Shown piece by piece: positions 1 to 8,115 of a stretch of DNA of 18,428 nt (its first letter is position 1; each line of letters starts with the position of its first letter). The stretch is from an uncultured Candidatus Melainabacteria bacterium (GTDB lineage Bacteria > Cyanobacteriota > Vampirovibrionia > Gastranaerophilales > Gastranaerophilaceae). The stretch is from contig CAMHMW010000018.1 of assembly GCA_946186335.1 (NCBI GenBank), positions 1 to 18,428 on the forward strand, in the 5' to 3' direction. A model generated the notes under the pieces. It saw only the letters and a program-made list of their open reading frames with translations. It searched no databases and was not told where the DNA came from. Both the position numbers and the translations under genes were made by a program.

Positions 1-69
1 AATTTATATTATTTTTGAAATAATATGTTAATTGAAAATGTATTAATATTTTACGAAAGCGGGGCAAAA

Positions 70-417
70 ATGAAATATACAAAAATTGCAGCAGTCCTGG
101 GCACATTGGTATTTTTAAGCAGTTTGTCAGTATTTGCGGCCGGTGAAAAGATGATAAATTCAAGTGCCGGGAAAAGTTATGCAGGATACGGCTATACACA
201 CGGTTATGTACCTGTAACTGTCGGAACTGGCGGATATTATGACAGCGACATTTGGAAATATGACATAAACAACAGCCAATACTATTTCCAAGGGCCTTAT
301 GCAGGATACAGCAGCACACAGGAAGAAGATAATTACCGTCAGCAGCAGCTTGACAATTTGCAGCAGCAAAACGTACAGAACAGACAACAAATAGAAGATT
401 ACGGCTATTACAGATAA
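70..417 (+). CDS. Small secreted Tyr/Gln-rich protein, function unknown
   Basis: The product is 115 aa. Residues 1-23 form a typical signal peptide (basic MKYTK start, hydrophobic core, cleavage near VFA-A), so it is probably exported. The mature part is rich in Tyr and Gly (about 35-85) and ends in a Gln-rich, probably helical tail (about 85-115). I recognise no domain. The reading frame extends upstream to an ATG at 25, but the start at 70 is preferred because the signal peptide begins there; the ribosome site is weak (GGGG about 6 bases upstream). The gene stands alone and converges on the flhA operon, with a shared terminator between them. A surface or periplasmic structural role is possible but not shown. 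Confidence 0.7.
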   Translation: MKYTKIAAVLGTLVFLSSLSVFAAGEKMINSSAGKSYAGYGYTHGYVPVTVGTGGYYDSDIWKYDINNSQYYFQGPYAGYSSTQEEDNYRQQQLDNLQQQNVQNRQQIEDYGYYR

Positions 418-432
418 TCAATAAAATTTTAT

Positions 433-466
433 AAAAAGGCGGAAGTTTAACGACTTCCGCTTTTTT
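433..466. terminator. Bidirectional rho-independent terminator
   Basis: A perfect 8-bp stem, GCGGAAGT (439-446) with ACTTCCGC (453-460), has a 6-base loop. It is flanked by A-runs on the left and T-runs on the right, so it gives a U-tract in either direction. It lies between the stop at 417 (+) and the flhA stop at 465 (-), serving two convergent units. Confidence 0.88.
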
Positions 467-2558
467 ATTCGGTTATATAAGCATCCCCTATGGTGTCAAT
501 TGCCTCAACCTTGATATCTGTTATGAGTTCGGAGTAAGAAATTACAACAATCGTCGGGATATGACGTTCCAAAAGTTGATAAAGCGGGAGCCTGATTCTT
601 GGAGAACACAGGACAACCGGCTGACGACCGCAAGTTTGGTGCGCCCTTAAAAGAGTTGTTGCAGTTGTTTCTATCAATTCCTGAACCTGAACGGGATTTA
701 GGAGGAACATAGTACCAAGCTCTGTCCTCTGACAACTGTCATCAAGTATTTTCTCCCATTCGGGCGACAGGGTAAGCGCATAAAGCACCTTGTCATCCTG
801 AACATTAGAAAGACATATCTGACGTCCTAATGCCGCACGCAAACGTTCTGAAAGAATATCTGGTTCTTTTGAAAATCTTGCATAATCGCAAAGTCTTTCA
901 AATACAAAAATAATATCTTTTATTGAAACTTTTTCACGAATTAAGTTAACAAAAATTTTACGCAAATCACTTGTTGAAATAATTGTCGGAACAAGGTCAT
1001 TAACAAGTGTCGGGTCTTGAGAGCGGACAAGTTCCATAAGTTTGAGAACATCTGTTTTTGTCATAACTTCATCAACGTGTTTTCTCACACATTCCTGCAA
1101 GTGTGTGACAATTACATCGGTTGCATCAACTGCCGTAACAAGACGGGCTGATTTGGCATCCTCTGCGGAAATCCAGTAAGCCTGTGTCTGATATGTCGGG
1201 TCAATACCGATTATGGCATCTTCTGGAACTTCTTTTTTCATAGAATCCCACTGGTCTGCAATTACCATAAATTTTCCCGGATAAACATAACCCGTGGCAA
1301 CAGTATTACCACGAATAGATATCATGTATTCGTTTGCATCAAGGGCTGAGGAGTCCATAATACGAATGTTTGGCAAAATGTACCCGAGTTCATCCGTAAC
1401 TCTCTGACGCAGAGCAGCAATTTTTGCAAGCAACTGACCTTCCTGATCAGGGTCGGCAATAACAAGCAGATTTGAACCAACCTGCAAACTCAAAATATCA
1501 ACACCCAAACGTTCGTACATTCTGTTCGGGTTAACCAAATCCTGCATATTTTGGCGGACATTCTCCAATTGCCCCAGTTGAGATTGAACATCCGCATTGA
1601 TAAGCACCTGAAAAGCCGCAACAAATATTAAAGCCGCAAATATTAAAAACGGCAGCCAGGGCAAATGTGTCCAGTGTGCTGTTAACGAAAGGAAAAGCAA
1701 AAATCCCGAAGCAAAGAACAAAGCATTCGGCTTACTTGTAATTTGTGCGGTAACATCAGCACCCAACGAAGGACTTGCCGCAGAAGCACGGGTCATAAAT
1801 ACACCGGCTGCAATTGACATTAACAATGAAGGAACCTGAGAGCAAAGCCCGTCACCGATAGTTAATTTAGTATATTTATCTACCGCATCCCCAATCGCCA
1901 TTTGATTCATTAAACACCCTATCGCCAATCCGCCTATGATATTAATTAGGGTAATAATAATACCGGCAATCGTATCCCCTTTTACGAACTTCATAGCACC
2001 GTCCATTGAACCCATCAGGTTTGATTCTCTGGACAAATCTTCACGTTTTTTGGTTGCTTCCTCAGGTGAGATTAAACCTGCGTTAAAATCGGCATCAATT
2101 GTCATTTGTTTACCGGGCATAGCATCCAATGCAAAACGGGCAGATACCTCCGCAATACGTTCCGCACCTTTTGTAATAACCATAAACTGAACAACGGTGA
2201 TAATCAGAAAGATTACACCCCCGACAATCATATTACCACCGGTAACAAATTCACCGAATGCCTGAATAACTTCACCTGCTTCCCCTTTCGCCAAAATTAA
2301 TCTGGTAGAACCTATTGAAAGACAAAGTCTGAACATTGTTCCGACAAGAATAATTGAAGGGAAGGAAGACAGTTCCAGTGTTTTTTGAACATTCAGAGCA
2401 AACATCAGCAAGACAATTCCAAGCGTTATGTTTAAGCAAATACAGACATTTATCACGGCAGTAGGAAGTTCAACAAGCAAAATAACGACAAGAAGCAGTA
2501 CAAAGACCGCCATCAATATTTCACTTAACATATTTGAATTTCCCTCAGGTGCTGCCAT
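465..2558 (-). CDS. flhA: Flagellar-type type III export gate protein FlhA
   Basis: FlhA forms the nonameric inner-membrane export gate of the flagellar type III apparatus; its cytosolic domain docks substrates and chaperones. The 697-aa length is normal for the family. The hydrophobic N-terminal half (about 10-330) carries several membrane segments and the FHIPEP signature RIAEVSARFALDAMPGKQM at residues 134-152. The C-terminal half is soluble and conserved, including the VDATDVIVTHLQE and LREKVSIKDI regions. The start ATG shares one base with the fliH stop (TAATG), which indicates translational coupling. It is the last gene of the operon and ends in a bidirectional terminator. Injectisome homologues (SctV) have similar size and motifs; linked fliE and fliF favour the flagellar type. 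Confidence 0.95.
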   Translation of the reverse strand: MAAPEGNSNMLSEILMAVFVLLLVVILLVELPTAVINVCICLNITLGIVLLMFALNVQKTLELSSFPSIILVGTMFRLCLSIGSTRLILAKGEAGEVIQAFGEFVTGGNMIVGGVIFLIITVVQFMVITKGAERIAEVSARFALDAMPGKQMTIDADFNAGLISPEEATKKREDLSRESNLMGSMDGAMKFVKGDTIAGIIITLINIIGGLAIGCLMNQMAIGDAVDKYTKLTIGDGLCSQVPSLLMSIAAGVFMTRASAASPSLGADVTAQITSKPNALFFASGFLLFLSLTAHWTHLPWLPFLIFAALIFVAAFQVLINADVQSQLGQLENVRQNMQDLVNPNRMYERLGVDILSLQVGSNLLVIADPDQEGQLLAKIAALRQRVTDELGYILPNIRIMDSSALDANEYMISIRGNTVATGYVYPGKFMVIADQWDSMKKEVPEDAIIGIDPTYQTQAYWISAEDAKSARLVTAVDATDVIVTHLQECVRKHVDEVMTKTDVLKLMELVRSQDPTLVNDLVPTIISTSDLRKIFVNLIREKVSIKDIIFVFERLCDYARFSKEPDILSERLRAALGRQICLSNVQDDKVLYALTLSPEWEKILDDSCQRTELGTMFLLNPVQVQELIETTATTLLRAHQTCGRQPVVLCSPRIRLPLYQLLERHIPTIVVISYSELITDIKVEAIDTIGDAYITE

Positions 2559-3319
2559 TAAATTTCTTTCATTACCTCACTGATTACGGATAACTGAGCT
2601 TCGATTGTTGCATCAATAACCCCGTTAGACGTTGTTACCACACATCCCCCCGGCATTATACCCTCATCCGGCACTATGTAAAGTTTTACCTCAAGTCCCA
2701 GAGATGTTGTTATCTCGGGAACCTCCTGCTTTAACATGGCAGCCTGTGAAGGATTTACCCTGAGAGTAAGTTTTGTTTCCTCCTTGGAAAGCCCTTTCAG
2801 GATATCTCTTATATTATCTAAGACAATATCCTGATTTTCGATTACTTCTTTTTTAATAATTTTTTTTGCAATATCAAGACTTATTTCAAGAATATCGGGA
2901 GCCACACTGTCATATACCTGCTGAGGAGCATTATAAAAGACTTTTACCGCTTCTTTAATTTCATCAAATTCAGCGTGGATTTCGTCTAAACCTGCCTGAT
3001 ATCCCTCTTTTTGTGCGGCTTCTTTAATTGCAAAAGCCTCCTCTTTTGCTCTTGAAATCAGGTTTCTGTCATCAATACGTCTGAACCCTCTGCGCCTGTC
3101 ACCCCTGCGGCGTTCCTGACGCTGTTTAAAATCAATATTATCCAAATCGAAAAGGTTAATTTCCTGATCTTCAACAGGCACATCTTCCTGAGCCTCTGCA
3201 ACGGCATTTTCACCGAACTGCTCAGTTATATCAGAAGTTTGCTCATCCTCAACATATTCTGAGAAACCCTCTGCCTCATTCCCTAATCTTTTGTTATTTT
3301 TATTCTTTTTTATAATCAT
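2558..3319 (-). CDS. fliH: Flagellar export-apparatus protein FliH
   Basis: FliH is the peripheral stalk of the export ATPase: it holds and regulates FliI and links it to the C ring. The product is 253 aa from the ATG. It has an acidic N-terminus (about 15-60), a strongly basic patch (67-81), then an Ala/Glu-rich helical stretch (about 90-130). The C-terminal FliH/SctL domain (about 140-253) ends with the typical GGCVVTTSNGVIDA segment near 224-237. A TTG three codons upstream (3328) is an alternative start; neither has a clear ribosome site, so translation is probably coupled to the gene ending at 3332. FlhA starts on its stop codon. The usual partner genes fliI and fliJ do not follow. Confidence 0.88.
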   Translation of the reverse strand: MIIKKNKNNKRLGNEAEGFSEYVEDEQTSDITEQFGENAVAEAQEDVPVEDQEINLFDLDNIDFKQRQERRRGDRRRGFRRIDDRNLISRAKEEAFAIKEAAQKEGYQAGLDEIHAEFDEIKEAVKVFYNAPQQVYDSVAPDILEISLDIAKKIIKKEVIENQDIVLDNIRDILKGLSKEETKLTLRVNPSQAAMLKQEVPEITTSLGLEVKLYIVPDEGIMPGGCVVTTSNGVIDATIEAQLSVISEVMKEI

Positions 3320-3331
3320 GATACACAAATA

Positions 3332-4339
3332 TTATACTATATCTAACAGATGAGAGGCAACAACTTTGGCAACATGGGGGGGCATACCTTCATAATATTC
3401 GTCTTCCAATGCGTTAAATACAAGACGTTTAACCCCCATACGCTCACGAATTAAAATTGTGTCTAATTGTTTACGGTCGTATTTTGATGCGAAATGTTTT
3501 ATCTGCATAATAATTTTCTGGGTATTAACCGCAGGTGCGGGCGGCATTGATTTTTTCAAATCCTGTAAAGCCAGCATAGCATTTTCCGTTCCGACCTTTT
3601 CAACCAAATCGGGATCTTTCATGTATCTGACAACAGAGTTTGCATCATCTTCCTCAAATTTATTAAGAATTGCCTGAACACTATCCTGTTTCATTCGGTT
3701 AAACAACATAGCAACAGTTGCAAGTTTAAGTATCTTTGAATTAACTCTCGGAAATTCCGGAGTACCGTCGGGTTGAACAACAATATTACCCGTACTGTCA
3801 GCCTGAGGTTCGCCTGTTTCCTCCGCAACAGCTGCCTGCTGCTGCATTTCCTGAGCCATTTTATCCATATTCGACTGGGATGCGGCAAATTCCATCAACC
3901 CTTCATCAATTACCCCTTTATTTTTTAATTCGGTAATTGCATCCAGATAACTCTTTTTTACATGGTGTTCAATAAGTTCAAGTATTTTGTCGTTCGGCAG
4001 CCCCTGTGAAAATGTCTGTTTTGCAATTTCAAAAATCGTGTATGCAATTTTCTGCATAACAGGATCCCAGTACTGCTGGGGAATACCTGAACGAACAAGG
4101 TCAACTGATTTGTGGAAAGACCATTCCGCAATAATTTGAGTTATGGTAACTGCCTGATCAGCATTGAAATTAAGACTGGGGTCTTCTGCCAGCGCCTTTC
4201 CCGATAACAAAGCAAAATTCCCGAGAGTATTAACGACATACTGTTTCTGATTATCGTCAAACTCGGGAGGCACAAGCTCCTGCGCCTGTGCTGCCAAATT
4301 CTGTGCAAAACTTTCGTAATCAAAATCAGGGGTCGCCAT
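3332..4339 (-). CDS. FliG-position protein, highly divergent or not FliG
   Basis: The gene sits exactly where fliG normally lies, between fliF (2-base gap) and fliH, and its 335 aa matches FliG length. FliG is the rotor protein that joins the MS ring to the switch complex and receives torque. I do not see its hallmarks: there is no EHPQ motif and no recognisable charged torque-helix region. What is visible is an all-helical protein: a helical N-domain (about 30-150), a Gln/Ala-rich linker (about 155-200), one Armadillo/MgtE-N-like repeat (about 203-262) and a helical C-domain (270-335). It is probably a FliF-bound ring adaptor. Whether it is a drifted FliG or a replacement cannot be settled from sequence reading alone. 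Confidence 0.6.
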   Translation of the reverse strand: MATPDFDYESFAQNLAAQAQELVPPEFDDNQKQYVVNTLGNFALLSGKALAEDPSLNFNADQAVTITQIIAEWSFHKSVDLVRSGIPQQYWDPVMQKIAYTIFEIAKQTFSQGLPNDKILELIEHHVKKSYLDAITELKNKGVIDEGLMEFAASQSNMDKMAQEMQQQAAVAEETGEPQADSTGNIVVQPDGTPEFPRVNSKILKLATVAMLFNRMKQDSVQAILNKFEEDDANSVVRYMKDPDLVEKVGTENAMLALQDLKKSMPPAPAVNTQKIIMQIKHFASKYDRKQLDTILIRERMGVKRLVFNALEDEYYEGMPPHVAKVVASHLLDIV

Positions 4340-4341
4340 AA

Positions 4342-6036
4342 TTATTTATCTCCTGTTACCGGCTGACCTTCTTCAATCCAGCTCTTAATTTTGTCTGCAA
4401 CTTCTTCCGACAATTCACCTGACATTCTGTCTAAGGAATCTTCAAGCAGACTCGGGTCAATTTCGGGCAATGCTGCGCGCATCTGCTGCTGATTCAATAA
4501 ATCCTGAGCCAATTCTGCCTGTCTTTGAGTTAATTGACTTGCTCTGTCATTAACGTCATTTAATGCTCTTTCCTGAGCCAATGCACGCTGACGCAGGCTT
4601 TCAACTTCCATTTCATTTTCTTCTTTCATTCGTTTCAATTTCGCCGAAATTGCTTTGAATATGATTATCAAACCGATTGCCGAGAAAATAATTGCAAGCC
4701 ACCAGGGATTACCCGTATCATCAACTTTGGGAAGATTTTGGGTTTTTTCCGGAGTTAAATACGGATCACTTGAATTTGTAAATGCAATGGAAACATTATC
4801 AGCGGAAACTTTCGGACTTGCCGCTCTTGCGATAAGTTCCTTCAGTTCTTCAAGAGTTGTATCAGTCGGAAGGTTGTTTCTGTCAAGAGTAACCGCAATA
4901 GAAATATCTTCAACAACTCCCGGTCTTATATATTCGTTTGTCTGAATTTTTGTAACCCCGTACTGAGTTTCTGTCGCTTTACGAGAGTAATTTCTGTCCT
5001 GTGTAGCCTCGGTTCCGCTTGTGGGTAAACCATTCGGCAGATACGTACTTACTGCATTTATACCTTTTGAAGAATCTTTTGAGGTATCTCCCAAACCTTC
5101 CGTAAATGACTGTTCCGATACAGATGTCTTTCTGTTGGGGTCATACTCTATTGAAAATCTTTCAACAGGAGCCTGACGCAAAAACGTACTTACAGTAGCA
5201 ACATAATTTCCGGGACCTACCAATCTGTCCAACTGTTTAGAAATCTTCTGCTGCATATATTTATCGTTTTCTTCCAGTTTTTGCAGCATTTCGTCTTCGG
5301 CATTCATAACGCTGTGATATACATTACCGTTAGTATCGGTAATGGCTATATTCTCCGCAGTTAAACCCGTAACACTGCCCAAAAGCAAATTCGTAATCGC
5401 TTTAACTTTTAACTGATCCAGTCTTTCACCTGATGGCAAAACAATTTGAACAGTAGCCGTTTTCGGTTTCTGCTGGTCAAACATGTTTGTATTTTCCGGA
5501 ATTGAAATAAATACTGTAGCATTCTGAATAGGCGGTATTTTTTTGATAAGTCTTGCCAATTCGCCATTCATTGCACGTGCAAGACGTATTCTTTTGTCTT
5601 CTTTTGTTGATGTAAAATCACCTTTATCAAAAATTTCAAGCCCTACATTCTGGTCAACAAGACCGCTTTGAACAATCGCAATAATTGCATTATCCCTGTC
5701 TGTTATAGTACACTTTTTGGAAATACTTGAACATTTTTTAGCATTCAAAACCAACTTTGATTTTGTACCGTCAAGTTGTCTTTCAACAACGATACCTTGT
5801 TTTGCAAGCAAAGCCTGAACTTCAAGAGCCTTGCCCAGATTATCGGTTGTCAAAAGGTCAACATTTGAACCCAGAGGTTCTGCACCGATATCGGGGGCTT
5901 TCTTTTCACCGTTAGGCCCCTTTTCCCCGCCTGCCGCAACTGCTATACTTATTATTATCACGACAATCAGGAAAACAATCCCGACGATTATTCCATAAAA
6001 TAAAGGTTTATTCTCTGTTATCTTACTAAAGTCCAT
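4342..6036 (-). CDS. fliF: Flagellar MS-ring protein FliF
   Basis: FliF forms the MS ring, the inner-membrane base on which the export gate and rotor assemble. The product is 564 aa, near normal length. It has a membrane segment at 13-34, a periplasmic YscJ/FliF ring-building region (about 55-235), a FliF-specific periplasmic region (about 250-430), a second membrane segment (about 445-462) and a long charged cytosolic tail. The tail ends in an acidic helix with KSWIEEG near 551-557, which resembles the FliG-binding end of known FliF proteins. Two cysteines, Cys102 and Cys109, sit in a short Lys/Ser-rich segment of the first periplasmic domain and could form a disulfide. GGAG lies directly against the start codon, an unusually short spacing. 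Confidence 0.93.
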   Translation of the reverse strand: MDFSKITENKPLFYGIIVGIVFLIVVIIISIAVAAGGEKGPNGEKKAPDIGAEPLGSNVDLLTTDNLGKALEVQALLAKQGIVVERQLDGTKSKLVLNAKKCSSISKKCTITDRDNAIIAIVQSGLVDQNVGLEIFDKGDFTSTKEDKRIRLARAMNGELARLIKKIPPIQNATVFISIPENTNMFDQQKPKTATVQIVLPSGERLDQLKVKAITNLLLGSVTGLTAENIAITDTNGNVYHSVMNAEDEMLQKLEENDKYMQQKISKQLDRLVGPGNYVATVSTFLRQAPVERFSIEYDPNRKTSVSEQSFTEGLGDTSKDSSKGINAVSTYLPNGLPTSGTEATQDRNYSRKATETQYGVTKIQTNEYIRPGVVEDISIAVTLDRNNLPTDTTLEELKELIARAASPKVSADNVSIAFTNSSDPYLTPEKTQNLPKVDDTGNPWWLAIIFSAIGLIIIFKAISAKLKRMKEENEMEVESLRQRALAQERALNDVNDRASQLTQRQAELAQDLLNQQQMRAALPEIDPSLLEDSLDRMSGELSEEVADKIKSWIEEGQPVTGDK

Positions 6037-6077
6037 CTCCGTCCCGCTGTCTGTAATTAATCTTTACGCTGATTAAC

Positions 6078-6422
6078 CTACACAGAAATTTGAGAAATTC
6101 TGTCATAGGCATTGATAACTTTACCTACAATTTGAGTAGCAACGCTGACACTCACTTCCGATTTTGCCATTGCGGTCATTACATCATGAATATCAACATT
6201 CCTGTTACCCTGCATTACATCCTTTAACAGGTTATCAGGAGCATTAACTTCGGTATTAAGATTTTCTATAAGCCCTGAAAAGACCTGCTTAAAATCCGGT
6301 CCTTCCGGTGACTCTACCCTGTCAAAACGAATACTCGGCATCCCCGTTTCAAGCCCGTTACTGAACTTCGAATGCTGAATTCGTGACTGTAAGTCATATT
6401 TTGGAAAATAGTTACCGTTCAT
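6078..6422 (-). CDS. fliE: Flagellar hook-basal body adaptor FliE
   Basis: FliE joins the MS ring to the proximal rod and is among the first substrates of the export apparatus. From the ATG at 6422 the product is 114 aa, usual for FliE. The conserved C-terminal half is clear: DNLLKDVMQGN, VDIHDVMTAMAKSEV and VGKVINAYDRI. The start at 6422 is chosen because AGAGG lies 7 bases upstream and a promoter-like element ends just before it; in-frame starts at 6437 and 6470 lie in or before that promoter. It is the first gene of the fliE-fliF-(fliG position)-fliH-flhA operon. Confidence 0.9.
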   Translation of the reverse strand: MNGNYFPKYDLQSRIQHSKFSNGLETGMPSIRFDRVESPEGPDFKQVFSGLIENLNTEVNAPDNLLKDVMQGNRNVDIHDVMTAMAKSEVSVSVATQIVGKVINAYDRISQISV

Positions 6423-6441
6423 AATACTACCTCTCATTTCT

Positions 6442-6470
6442 ATATTACCCTTTAACCCTTTTGATTTCAA
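6442..6470 (-). promoter_or_regulatory. Likely sigma-70-type promoter of the fliE-flhA operon
   Basis: On the minus strand TTGAAA (6470-6465) is followed after 17 bases by TAATAT (6447-6442). The predicted start of transcription, near 6435, leaves a leader of only about 13 bases that begins at the ribosome site. The match is good, but the short leader leaves some doubt. Confidence 0.45.
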
Positions 6471-6503
6471 CTTTTAAACATAAAAATCAATCAAACGAAT
6501 TAG

Positions 6504-6533
6504 AACAGGGCAAATATAACTACCTGCCCTGTT
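6504..6533. terminator. Hairpin, probable terminator between deaminase gene and fliE
   Basis: A perfect 9-bp stem, AACAGGGCA (6504-6512) with TGCCCTGTT (6525-6533), has a 12-base loop. It lies about 50 bases past the deaminase stop. The T-run is on the plus-strand side (6532-6536); the minus-strand side has only scattered T, so termination of the minus-strand gene may be partial. Confidence 0.5.
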
Positions 6534-6581
6534 TTTAATGATATTTTTACGAAAGTCAAAATTTTAACAATTGTTATAATA

Positions 6582-7031
6582 TTAACGGGTTTCTTCAAGT
6601 TCTTTTCTGATATCTTCAACAGAAATTCTGACAATCGGTGAGTTTTCATCTTTTTTCAATACACAATTTTTAATTCCCGACTGAACAATAAATCTTTTGC
6701 ATAATATACAAATAAAATTATGACCCCAGATATAAATTGTCGCATCTTTACATCTGTCCTGACCCGCCTGAATAATTGCATTTTGCTCGGCATGAATTGA
6801 ACGGCAGGTTTCGTAACGGGTGCCGGATTCAATATTGTTTTTTATTCTGTAACACTCACCACGCTCGGCACATGACTCAACTTTCGAGGGTGTTCCGTTA
6901 TAGCCGGTTGCTTTAATTTTTTTATCTTCACCGACAATAACCGCTCCGACCTGAGCCCTTAAACAATTTGAGCGTGATGCACAGGTTTTTGCCAAATCTA
7001 AAAAATATTCATCCCACGGTTTTATTTCCAT
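6582..7031 (-). CDS. dCMP-deaminase-type zinc enzyme
   Basis: This is a 149-aa protein of the cytidine/deoxycytidylate deaminase fold. The enzymes it resembles convert dCMP to dUMP, feeding dTMP synthesis. Zinc-site residues are visible: His80 and Glu82 in the HAEQNAI motif, and Cys108 and Cys111 in CILC. The usual Pro before the first of these cysteines is Ile here. The region between the YNG motif (about 44-46) and HAE holds several Cys residues (54, 60, 76), as in dCMP deaminases. It follows the PurH-like gene with a 2-base gap, so the two are co-transcribed. A related nucleotide or competence (ComEB-like) deaminase is the main alternative. Confidence 0.82.
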   Translation of the reverse strand: MEIKPWDEYFLDLAKTCASRSNCLRAQVGAVIVGEDKKIKATGYNGTPSKVESCAERGECYRIKNNIESGTRYETCRSIHAEQNAIIQAGQDRCKDATIYIWGHNFICILCKRFIVQSGIKNCVLKKDENSPIVRISVEDIRKELEETR

Positions 7032-7033
7032 AA

Positions 7034-7969
7034 TTAATACCTGTTATTCCTTATTCCAGTAACAATATATGATATGTTATATTTATCCGCAAGTTTTGAA
7101 AGTTTTGAGGAATTAACCCCGTCACCCGCCTCAATAATCAAGCCGATTCGCCCCTGAATTGCGGCATTTATAACTTCCTCGTTTTCTATAACACCATCAA
7201 GTGCCATAACCGCATCTTTTGAATTTTCACATGCCAAATTCATAGCCCGTTCAACCGCATCAACAATATTATGCTCCGACTGAACAATTGCCTTAACAGA
7301 CAAATCTTTTGCTATAACAACTGATTTACTCTTTGTATATTTTGCAACCTTCCATGCAAAAATGGCATCCTCCGCCTGTTGTTGAGCAGGTTTCGTCTTT
7401 CCTGCGACCTTAAATGCAGATTTTGTTAATTTGCTCGCATTTTGCTCCTGAACAAGATACCCAAACGGTGTCAGTTTAACATCACACGCACCAAAGCCCA
7501 ACAACTCCTGCAAAGGGCTTTTTAATTTCATAACGTTCAATTCGCTTTTCGTTGTTAAATATTCCAGCGCATCATTATCAAATGCAGTTGCAATCACATT
7601 TCTGAATTTCATTGCCGAAAGTTGTTTTGCCGCATCCAGCGTAACTTTTTTGCTAAAACCCGCCGTTGCTCCCAAAATACAAATCGGGTCAGATTCTACA
7701 ATCTTTTCAAAAGCATTCGAAGCAGAACTTCCCAGCGCAACAGAACAAAGCAAACCTTCTTTTGAAACCGCCGCTGCATTAACATCAAAAAACTCAGCCA
7801 AAACTTCTATAACTTTTGAAAAATTCAGATAATCCAAATATTCCAAAGCCGTATTATCACTTAGTATTTCATATTCAATACCGTCTTCAAGGGGAGAAAC
7901 CGCTGCTTTTTGAAATACATTTTCCCCGTACGGTAATTCCGAATAGTTTTTTAATTCAATTATTTCCAT
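7034..7969 (-). CDS. PurH-like protein: AICAR-transformylase fold with eroded catalytic motifs
   Basis: The 311-aa product aligns by eye along its whole length with the C-terminal AICAR formyltransferase part of PurH: LPYGENVFQKAA near 12-23, NAAAVSKEGLLCSVALG at 64-80, and a VTGIRNNRY end. Bifunctional PurH is about 510 aa; the N-terminal IMP cyclohydrolase domain is absent. In the usual KHxNPCG motif Lys70 remains, but the catalytic His is Glu71 and NPCG is replaced. The GIGAGQMSR loop reads AIVQSEHN and the SDAFFPF motif reads ALDGVIEN. Catalysis by the known mechanism is therefore unlikely. The start at 7969 has GAGGG 5 bases upstream; a GTG at 8002 would extend into the promoter. It may be a regulatory paralogue or pseudoenzyme. 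Confidence 0.78.
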   Translation of the reverse strand: MEIIELKNYSELPYGENVFQKAAVSPLEDGIEYEILSDNTALEYLDYLNFSKVIEVLAEFFDVNAAAVSKEGLLCSVALGSSASNAFEKIVESDPICILGATAGFSKKVTLDAAKQLSAMKFRNVIATAFDNDALEYLTTKSELNVMKLKSPLQELLGFGACDVKLTPFGYLVQEQNASKLTKSAFKVAGKTKPAQQQAEDAIFAWKVAKYTKSKSVVIAKDLSVKAIVQSEHNIVDAVERAMNLACENSKDAVMALDGVIENEEVINAAIQGRIGLIIEAGDGVNSSKLSKLADKYNISYIVTGIRNNRY

Positions 7970-7992
7970 ATTATCCCTCTGTTTTCCTGACA

Positions 7993-8021
7993 ATGCTACC
8001 ACAAAGAAAATCGCTGTTCAA
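7993..8021 (-). promoter_or_regulatory. Candidate promoter of the purH-like/deaminase unit
   Basis: On the minus strand TTGAAC (8021-8016), a 17-base spacer and TAGCAT (7998-7993) are preceded by an extended -10 TG. The transcript would begin about 17 bases before the ATG at 7969, leaving room for the GAGGG ribosome site. Confidence 0.45.
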
Positions 8022-8051
8022 GTTAATAAAACTTAAACGAAAAAATATTTC

Positions 8052-8080
8052 TTGATAATTTCGCATGTTTTTTATATAAT
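8052..8080 (+). promoter_or_regulatory. Strong sigma-70-type promoter of the gene at 8116
   Basis: TTGATA (8052-8057), a 17-base spacer and a perfect TATAAT (8075-8080) form a near-consensus promoter. The predicted transcript start is about 8087, giving a leader of about 30 bases that contains GAGGA before the ATG. Confidence 0.75.
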
Positions 8081-8115
8081 AGTTGAGAAAATAGCAATAA
8101 TTTTATGAGGAAAAG

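Noticed and set aside
25..69. Upstream extension of the first gene from the ATG at 25
   Set aside because: It would put 15 residues before a complete signal peptide; the ATG at 70 starts exactly at the signal peptide.
465..6422. Injectisome (virulence-type) secretion operon instead of flagellar
   Set aside because: fliE, a full-length two-membrane-segment FliF and a FlhA-type gate point to the flagellar family; no secretin or needle gene is visible. A derived, non-motile version is still kept open under findings.
6423..6470. Longer fliE start at 6470 or 6437
   Set aside because: These starts overlap the predicted promoter and lack a ribosome site; the ATG at 6422 has AGAGG at good spacing and gives the normal FliE length.
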